From: Pseudomonadota bacterium
GTDB lineage: Bacteria; Pseudomonadota; Alphaproteobacteria; Rhizobiales; Hyphomicrobiaceae
DNA length: 11,354 nucleotides
Assembly (NCBI GenBank): GCA_023390485.1
Contig: JAEWCT010000145.1
Coordinates: 1 to 11,354, forward strand
Reading direction: 5' to 3'
Below, piece by piece: positions 6,704 through 11,354 of this stretch. Numbering within the stretch: position 1 is the first letter of the stretch; each line of letters opens with the position of its first letter. Below the pieces are notes generated by a model. The model was not told where the DNA came from, ran no database searches, and saw only the letters and a list, made by a program, of their open reading frames with translations. The position numbers and the translations under genes were made by a program.

Positions 6704-7315
6704 ATGCCGGCGGGGCTGAAGCCACTTTCCATTCTGGTCATTGACGAGAACCATCTCCGCGCTTCCGTCATTGAAGCGGGGCTGCGCGAAGCTGGCTACG
6801 ACGACCTGACGATCGTTTACGATGTCGTCGGGATCGCCCGGCGCATCGAGGAGATCCAGCCGGACGTCATCATGATCAATCTTGAAAACCCGAACCGCGA
6901 CATGCTCGAGAACATGTTTCAGCTTTCGCGCGCCGTTAAGCGCCCGATCGCGATGTTCGTTGACCGTTCGGATAGCGCCTCGATCGAGGCAGCCGTTGAA
7001 GCCGGCGTCTCGGCCTATGTCGTCGACGGCCTCAAACGCGAGCGCGTCAAGCCCGTCCTCGACATGGCAATCAGCCGTTTCAATGCTTTCTCGCGCATGT
7101 CGCGAGAGCTTGACGAGGCGCGTTCCGAGCTCGAAAAGCGCAAGCTTGTCGAACGCGCCAAAGGCATTCTGATGTCGACGCGAGGCTTGTCGGAGCAGCA
7201 AGCCTACGTGCTGTTGCGCAAGACGGCCATGAGCCAGAACCGAAAGATTTCGGAAATTGCCGAAAGCCTGATCACAGCAGCGGGGCTCCTCGCACCACCT
7301 GGCGAGGAGGAGTGA
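6704..7315 (+). CDS. nasT: NasT, nitrate-responsive ANTAR antiterminator
   Basis: A 203-aa RNA-binding regulator. Residues about 8-125 are a receiver-like domain (ILVIDENHLRAS; AMFVDRSDS; GVSAYVVDGL), followed by a helical linker and a C-terminal ANTAR domain (about 140-197: VERAKGILMSTRGLSEQQAY, then VLLRKTAMSQNRKISEIAES). ANTAR domains bind paired stem-loops in nascent RNA and prevent termination. The usual phosphorylated Asp is Asn59 here (IMINLENP), fitting control by NasS binding rather than by a kinase. The frame stays open to a TTG at 6650; ATG at 6704 is preferred because it gives the family N-terminus (MPAGLKPLSILVIDEN), though its ribosome binding site is weak. It sits 2 nt before nasS, a standard nasT-nasS pair. 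Its probable target is the leader before narK (8661-8814). Confidence 0.9.
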   Translation: MPAGLKPLSILVIDENHLRASVIEAGLREAGYDDLTIVYDVVGIARRIEEIQPDVIMINLENPNRDMLENMFQLSRAVKRPIAMFVDRSDSASIEAAVEAGVSAYVVDGLKRERVKPVLDMAISRFNAFSRMSRELDEARSELEKRKLVERAKGILMSTRGLSEQQAYVLLRKTAMSQNRKISEIAESLITAAGLLAPPGEEE

Positions 7316-7317
7316 AT

Positions 7318-8541
7318 ATGGCCGAGACGCACCAGATCACCGCGGGCTTCATGCCACTTCTGGACAGCGCAGTGCTCGTTACGGCGAAGGAGATGGGGTT
7401 CGCCGAGGCCGAGGGCATCGACCTCACGCTGGTACGCGAGATGTCATGGGCCAATATCCGTGATCGCTTGGCCGTTGGACACTTCCAGGTCGCGCATATG
7501 CTGGGGCCTATGCCGATTGCCTGCAATCTCGGGCTGACGCCACTTGCCGTTCCGACGATCGTTCCGATGGCCCTTGGCCAAGGCGGAAATGCCGTCACCG
7601 TTTCGAATGCGGTTTGGGCTGCGATGTCGGCGCACGGCGCAGAAGCGAACTTCGATCCCGCGACGACGGGGCACGCTTTGAAAAAGGTCGTTCTCGAACG
7701 CGTTTCGCAGCGAAAGCCGCTGTTGCGCTTCGCTGTCGTCCATCCGTTCTCGGGCCACAACTACGAGCTTCGCTATTGGCTGGCCGCCTGCGGTATCGAT
7801 CCCTCGCGCGATATCGAGATCGTCATCGTTCCGCCGCCGTTGATGGTCGACGCATTGGCGAGTGGAACCATCGATGGCTATTGCGTTGGGGAGCCTTGGA
7901 GCACCGCCGCTGCTCTTCTTGGCCGCGGGCAAATCGTGACCGTAAAAGCCGCGATATGGCGATCGAGCCCCGAGAAGGTTCTCGGTGCGGGTGCGCTCTG
8001 GGCAGAGGAAAATCCGGAAGCGCTATCCGCATTGCTGCGAGCACTTAGCAACGCCGCCAAATGGTGCGGAGATGCGGCAAATCACGACGACCTTACGCGG
8101 ATCCTGGCCGAGAAGCTGTATGTCGCTCAGCCGGCGGGATGGATGTTGCCGGCGCTTCGCGGCCAGTTGCCAATCGGCGGGGAGCGCACCGTCGCTGTTT
8201 CTGATTTTTTCGTGCCGTTTGCGAAAGGTGCGACCTTTCCGTGGAAGAGCCACGCGCTCTGGTTCTATTCACAGATGGTCCGTTGGGGGCAAGTCCAGCA
8301 CACGGCGGCAAACGCACAAACCGCGCGCGAGACATATCGGCCTGACCTTTATCGTGCTGCGTTGAAGCCCTTGGGCATCGCGCTTCCCGTTGCGAATGCC
8401 AAGGTCGAGGGTGCGTTGACGGCTGCAACTCCAGTCGGCTCATCCGGCGCAAGCCTCGTGCTTGGACCCGACGGATTCTTCGATGGTGGCCTGTTCGATC
8501 CCGATAAGCTCGACGCCTATATCGCGAGCCAGAAGCAGTGA
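7318..8541 (+). CDS. nasS: NasS, cytoplasmic nitrate/nitrite sensor (NrtA-like)
   Basis: A 407-aa protein of the NrtA/CmpA substrate-binding fold: ITAGFMPLLDSAVLVTAKEMG at the start, WANIRDRLAVGHFQVAHMLG, PMALGQGGNAVTVS, HPFSGHNYELRYWLAACGID and CVGEPWS (GEPW at 191-194). No signal peptide or lipobox is present and no permease or ATPase genes adjoin it, so it is a cytoplasmic sensor rather than a transport component. In known NasS-NasT systems NasS binds and blocks NasT until nitrate or nitrite binds NasS. The frame also allows GTG at 7312, overlapping the nasT stop; the ATG at 7318 is chosen because AGGAGG lies 7 nt upstream. Its tight coupling to nasT suggests matched production of the two partners. 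Confidence 0.92.
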   Translation: MAETHQITAGFMPLLDSAVLVTAKEMGFAEAEGIDLTLVREMSWANIRDRLAVGHFQVAHMLGPMPIACNLGLTPLAVPTIVPMALGQGGNAVTVSNAVWAAMSAHGAEANFDPATTGHALKKVVLERVSQRKPLLRFAVVHPFSGHNYELRYWLAACGIDPSRDIEIVIVPPPLMVDALASGTIDGYCVGEPWSTAAALLGRGQIVTVKAAIWRSSPEKVLGAGALWAEENPEALSALLRALSNAAKWCGDAANHDDLTRILAEKLYVAQPAGWMLPALRGQLPIGGERTVAVSDFFVPFAKGATFPWKSHALWFYSQMVRWGQVQHTAANAQTARETYRPDLYRAALKPLGIALPVANAKVEGALTAATPVGSSGASLVLGPDGFFDGGLFDPDKLDAYIASQKQ

Positions 8542-8543
8542 GA

Positions 8544-8558
8544 GACGCGATCTGCGTC
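8544..8558 (+). other. Small hairpin after nasS
   Basis: GACGC and GCGTC pair around a 5-nt loop, 2 nt past the nasS stop. No T tract follows, so it is at best a 3' end processing or protection element, not a clear terminator. Confidence 0.25.
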
Positions 8559-8569
8559 AAACCGTGCAC

Positions 8570-8586
8570 TGCACAAATTTTGCGCT
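8570..8586. promoter_or_regulatory. Possible NtrC-type binding site
   Basis: This 17-bp dyad begins TGCAC and ends GCGCT, around an AT-rich centre. It matches a well-known NtrC site (the E. coli glnA promoter) at 12 of 17 positions by my own alignment, and the inner 15 bp are self-complementary at 6 of 7 pairs apart from the centre and one pair. It lies about 75-90 nt before the leader hairpins. No convincing sigma-54 -24/-12 pair follows it; a weak sigma-70-like pair (TTGCGA 8618-8623, TTATCC 8641-8646, 17-nt spacer) would start transcription near 8650. Confidence 0.35.
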
Positions 8587-8660
8587 GACGACTCGCTAAG
8601 TTGCTGAATGTTTGGACTTGCGAAGCATCTCCCGACGCCATTATCCCTAGTTCCATGAAC

Positions 8661-8681
8661 CGAGTTGAAGGTTTCAACTCG
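8661..8681 (+). ncRNA. Leader hairpin 1 of narK-nirB (possible ANTAR P1)
   Basis: CGAGTTGA and TCAACTCG form a perfect 8-bp stem with the loop AGGTT (or a 7-nt loop AAGGTTT if the last A-U pair is open). It is the first structure of the untranslated leader. An A at position 1 and G at position 4 are present in the 7-nt form, but it is not the classic hexaloop, so its role as first ANTAR stem-loop is tentative. Confidence 0.5.
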
Positions 8682-8709
8682 CCTAAGCAGCGAGATTTCC
8701 GCTCTTAGG
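8682..8709 (+). ncRNA. Leader hairpin 2 of narK-nirB
   Basis: CCTAAG pairs with CTTAGG, and inside it AGCG pairs with CGCT around a 7-nt loop, with one unpaired C on the left side. It abuts hairpin 1 with no gap. The loop lacks a G at position 4, so it does not fit the ANTAR loop rule and may be a spacer or an alternative fold. Confidence 0.5.
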
Positions 8710-8717
8710 AATTCATC

Positions 8718-8737
8718 GGCGTCCAATGGCGGGCGCT
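8718..8737 (+). ncRNA. ANTAR-type hexaloop stem-loop in the narK leader
   Basis: GCGTCC pairs with GGGCGC (one G-U pair, plus a possible G-U at the base) and closes the six-base loop AATGGC, which has A at position 1 and G at position 4, the two bases conserved in ANTAR target loops. It lies 9 nt before the left arm of the terminator, where the second stem-loop of such a target is expected. Best candidate for direct NasT binding. Confidence 0.6.
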
Positions 8738-8746
8738 CCAGGCAAA

Positions 8747-8814
8747 GCTGCCGATCAAGCATTCTCACCCAGTTTCGACGGGCGCGAGCGCTTGGCCGGC
8801 AGCTTTTTTGTTTT
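8747..8814 (+). terminator. Intrinsic terminator in the narK leader (attenuator)
   Basis: Arms GCTGCCGATCAAGC (8747-8760) and GCTTGGCCGGCAGC (8790-8803) form a 14-position stem with one A-C mismatch and one G-U pair, followed at once by TTTTTTGTTTT (8804-8814). A strong intrinsic terminator placed 25 nt before the narK start codon and 14 nt before its ribosome binding site makes sense only as a regulated attenuator. Together with the ANTAR-type hairpin and the adjacent nasT-nasS it implies nitrate-dependent antitermination. Confidence 0.82.
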
Positions 8815-8838
8815 CCGCGCTACGACCGGGAGCAATTC

Positions 8839-10131
8839 ATGCGCACACAGGATAATTCCGTTTTGACGGTGTCCACGGCCGAAGGGCGTGCCCTTTGGGT
8901 GTCGACCATCGCCTTCACAGTCTGTTTCGCGGTCTGGACGATCTTCGCGATCATCGGCATCCGCATCAAAGCGGAGCTTGGTCTAAGCGAAACCGAGTTC
9001 GGTCTGCTTGCGGGAACGCCGATTTTAACAGGCTCTCTCGCCCGCGTTTTCCTCGGTGTCTGGACGGATCGCTACGGAGGCCGTCTGGTCTTCACGCTCA
9101 ACATGCTGGCAGCGAGCGTTGCAACGGCGCTTCTCGTCTTTGCTCAAACCTATCCTGAAATGCTGCTGGCGGCGCTCGGCGTCGGATTAGCGGGCGGCTC
9201 GTTCGCCGTAGGCATCGCCTATGTCTCGCGGTTCTATCAGAAGGCACAGCAAGGCACCGTCCTCGGCATCTTCGGTGCAGGCAACGTCGGTGCTGCCGTC
9301 ACGAAATTTCTCGCGCCATTCGCGCTCGTCGCATGGGGATGGCACGCCGTCGCACTGATCTGGGCCGCCGTGTTGGCGGTCATGGCGATCATCTTCTGGT
9401 TCACGACGACCGACGATCCTGTCACCGCCGAGCGGCGCCGCACAGGCGACGCGCCTAAGGCTTACGCAATGGAGTTCGCGCCGCTGAAGGACGTCCGCGT
9501 CTGGCGCTTTTCATTCTACTATTTCTTCGCGTTCGGAGCGTTTGTTGCGCTCGCGCTGTGGCTGCCGCGTTATCTGATCGGCGTCTACGGTTTCGACATC
9601 GAAACGGCCGGCATGATCGCTGCCGCTTATTCGATCCCGGCGAGCATCTTCCGCGCCTATGGAGGCGTCTTGTCGGATCGCATCGGCGCACGCACCGTCC
9701 TGTATTGGTGCTTCGGTGTCTCGGCCATCGCGACGCTCGCCCTGTCGTTGCCGCCAACCGACTATGTGATGCACGGAACGAACGGCCCGATCGCCAGGCA
9801 TTTCGAGATCGGTCCGCTGGTGTTCGTCGGCATCGCATTTGTGCTCGGCTTCTTCATGAGCATCGGCAAAGCCGCCGTCTATAAGCACGTCGCAACGTAT
9901 TACCCGGACAACGTCGGTTCCGTCGGTGGTCTTGTCGGCATGATCGGCGGTCTGGGCGGCTTTGTCCTGCCGATTGCGTTCGGCTTCCTCAATCAGGTGA
10001 CCGGACTATGGACGAGCTGCTTCATGCTGCTGTTCGCGATCGTCATGACGCTCTTCGTCTGGATGCACGTTTCCGTCCGGCGCATGTCCGGAACTCGCGA
10101 ATCTCTCATCCCGATGGGAGGTCAGGCATGA
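8839..10131 (+). CDS. narK: NarK/NrtP-type nitrate/nitrite MFS transporter
   Basis: A 430-aa inner-membrane carrier with about 12 membrane helices, importing nitrate (and/or nitrite) for assimilation. The glycine-rich nitrate signature motifs IFGAGNVGAAV (144-154) and VGMIGGLGGF (366-375) are present, as is the MFS loop WTDRYGGR (75-82). Arg69 (SLAR) and Arg272 (FRAYGG) sit where E. coli NarK has its two substrate-binding arginines. The open frame extends upstream to 8665, but that part is the hairpin and terminator leader; ATG at 8839 has GGGAG 6 nt before it and gives the family N-terminus. Its stop overlaps the nirB start (ATGA), so the two are translationally coupled. Expression is probably set by NasT antitermination at the leader. 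The symbol is by family; assimilatory versions are also called nasA or nrtP. Confidence 0.93.
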   Translation: MRTQDNSVLTVSTAEGRALWVSTIAFTVCFAVWTIFAIIGIRIKAELGLSETEFGLLAGTPILTGSLARVFLGVWTDRYGGRLVFTLNMLAASVATALLVFAQTYPEMLLAALGVGLAGGSFAVGIAYVSRFYQKAQQGTVLGIFGAGNVGAAVTKFLAPFALVAWGWHAVALIWAAVLAVMAIIFWFTTTDDPVTAERRRTGDAPKAYAMEFAPLKDVRVWRFSFYYFFAFGAFVALALWLPRYLIGVYGFDIETAGMIAAAYSIPASIFRAYGGVLSDRIGARTVLYWCFGVSAIATLALSLPPTDYVMHGTNGPIARHFEIGPLVFVGIAFVLGFFMSIGKAAVYKHVATYYPDNVGSVGGLVGMIGGLGGFVLPIAFGFLNQVTGLWTSCFMLLFAIVMTLFVWMHVSVRRMSGTRESLIPMGGQA

Positions 10132-11354
10132 AACTTGTCATCATCGGCAACGGCATGGCTCCGGGCCGCATGCTCGAGCATTTGCTCGAGAGCGCGCCGG
10201 GTCGCTACGACGTCACGATCTTCAACGCCGAACCGCGCGTCAATTACGATCGCATCATGCTTTCGCCCGTTCTGTCCGGCGAAAAGAACTACGAACAAAT
10301 CATCATTCACGGCGACGGCTGGTACATCAAGAACGGCATCACACTCTACAAAGGCCATAAGATCGTTGCCATCGATCGCGAGGCCAAGACCGTGACGTCC
10401 GATCACGGTGTCGTCGAACCCTACGACAAGCTCGTCATCGCCACGGGTTCGGTTCCGTTCATTCTGCCGGTGCCGGGCAACACTCTCGCCGGGGTCTTGA
10501 GCTACCGCGATCTGGACGACGTCAACGCGATGCTGCTTGCGGCGCAATCCCGCGCCAAAGCCGTTGTTATCGGCGGTGGGCTGCTCGGACTCGAAGCCGC
10601 CGCTGGTCTCGAAGCTCAGGGCATGGACGTCACCGTCCTTCATCTCATGCCCACGCTGATGGAGCGGCAGCTCGATCCTGCGGCGGGCTATTTGCTGCAA
10701 CGGGCCATCGAAGATCGCGGCATCAAGGTCATCTGCAAGGCCAATACGAAAGCAATTATCGGCGACAAGAAAGTCGAAGGCGTCGAGCTTGCCGACGGCC
10801 GCATCATTCCAGCGACGCTCGTCGTCATGGCGGCAGGCATAAAGCCGAATGCGGGCCTGGCAAAAGAAGCGGGTCTCGCGACGGGCCGGGGCATCGTCGT
10901 GGATAGCGGGATGCATACCTCGGATCCGGATATTTACGCTCTTGGCGAGTGCGCGGAAGTCGGAGGGCATGTCTACGGCCTCGTCGCGCCGCTTTACGAA
11001 ATGGCGCGCGTCGCGGCGGCACATCTTGTCGATGAGGCAAGCACGGCAGCTTTCGTGCATAGCGATACGCCGACGAAGCTGAAGGTCACCGGCATCGAGC
11101 TCTTTTCACTCGGCGACTTTGCCGATGGCGAGGATCGCCATGAGATCGTCCTTCGCGACGCTTCGGCGGGCGTCTACAAGCGCGTTGTTCTCAAAGATAA
11201 CCGCATCATCGGTACCGTCCTTTACGGCGAGACGGCCGATGGAGCGTGGTTCAACGACCTGAAGAAAAAGCAGGTCGATATCACCGACATGCGCGACACC
11301 TTGATCTTCGGCCAAGCCTATCATGGAGGTGCCTGTCTCTATACACATCTGACG
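10128..11354 (+). CDS. nirB: Assimilatory nitrite reductase large subunit, N-terminal half (cut by window edge)
   Basis: The first 409 codons of an NAD(P)H-dependent nitrite reductase large subunit, reducing nitrite to ammonium in the cytoplasm. MKLVIIGNGMAPGRMLEHLL opens with the FAD-binding glycine motif (6-14). RVNYDRIMLSPVLSGE, ATGSVP (105-110) and the NAD-binding motif VVIGGGLLGLEAA (146-158) follow, then the second FAD motif DIYALGECAEVGGHVYGLVA. This is the pyridine nucleotide-disulfide reductase part; the BFD-like iron-sulfur and siroheme domains lie past the right edge. The ATG overlaps the narK stop by 4 nt, and AGG at 10119-10121 or 10124-10126 may serve as ribosome binding site. 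A stand-alone NADH-rubredoxin reductase is the alternative, but the strong NirB N-terminus and the transporter upstream favour nirB. Confidence 0.93.
   Translation, partial: MKLVIIGNGMAPGRMLEHLLESAPGRYDVTIFNAEPRVNYDRIMLSPVLSGEKNYEQIIIHGDGWYIKNGITLYKGHKIVAIDREAKTVTSDHGVVEPYDKLVIATGSVPFILPVPGNTLAGVLSYRDLDDVNAMLLAAQSRAKAVVIGGGLLGLEAAAGLEAQGMDVTVLHLMPTLMERQLDPAAGYLLQRAIEDRGIKVICKANTKAIIGDKKVEGVELADGRIIPATLVVMAAGIKPNAGLAKEAGLATGRGIVVDSGMHTSDPDIYALGECAEVGGHVYGLVAPLYEMARVAAAHLVDEASTAAFVHSDTPTKLKVTGIELFSLGDFADGEDRHEIVLRDASAGVYKRVVLKDNRIIGTVLYGETADGAWFNDLKKKQVDITDMRDTLIFGQAYHGGACLYTHLT

Noticed and set aside
6530..7201. Minus-strand open frame of 223 codons
   Set aside because: Antisense to nasT and the MarR gene end, both solid family matches; no family features of its own.
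8665..8838. N-terminal extension of the narK reading frame
   Set aside because: It would translate the hairpins and terminator; residues are unlike the family, and ATG 8839 has a good ribosome binding site.
10122..11060. Minus-strand open frame of 312 codons
   Set aside because: Fully antisense to nirB, whose FAD and NAD motifs are clear. Long antisense frames are common in GC-rich DNA.

Overview
The window looks like a chromosomal segment of an alphaproteobacterium, probably Hyphomicrobiales and perhaps Hyphomicrobium-like. That rests on protein flavour, GC-rich codon use and the NasS-NasT type of nitrate control; no database search was possible. It joins two nitrogen-oxide modules, with three unrelated genes between them. 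I see no transposase, CRISPR array, tRNA or rRNA.

Left module (1-2236), nitric oxide defence. A group II truncated hemoglobin (cut by the left edge, minus strand) and a flavohemoglobin (hmp, minus strand) lie next to a divergent Rrf2-family repressor of NsrR type. Both hemoglobin genes carry a perfect 10-5-10 palindrome in their promoter. The two palindromes differ in sequence but share the 23-bp NsrR-type core. A looser dyad lies ahead of nsrR itself. The likely circuit is that NO destroys the NsrR iron-sulfur cluster, which releases the hmp and globin promoters.

Middle (2237-6612). A fused protein (thiol-disulfide oxidoreductase-like DUF393 domain plus a lipase maturation factor-like membrane protein) follows nsrR, after a terminator-like hairpin. 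Convergent to it is a CLC-family anion transporter or channel with two CBS domains. Divergent from clc is a MarR-family regulator, and the clc promoter region holds an ATATCG-N5-CGATAT palindrome.

Right module (6704-11354), nitrate/nitrite assimilation: nasT (ANTAR antiterminator), nasS (nitrate sensor), a NarK-type nitrate/nitrite transporter, and the first half of nirB (NADH-dependent nitrite reductase large subunit), which runs off the right edge. Between nasS and narK lies a leader of about 300 nt with stem-loops and a strong intrinsic terminator just before the narK ribosome binding site. One stem-loop has the hexaloop expected of an ANTAR target (A at position 1, G at position 4). Without nitrate, NasS should hold NasT and the terminator should stop transcription; with nitrate, NasT is released and transcription reads through into narK-nirB. 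An NtrC-like dyad further upstream would add general nitrogen control.

Several starts were moved from the longest open frame to codons with a convincing ribosome binding site (hmp, MarR gene, nasS, narK) or that fit the family N-terminus (nasT).
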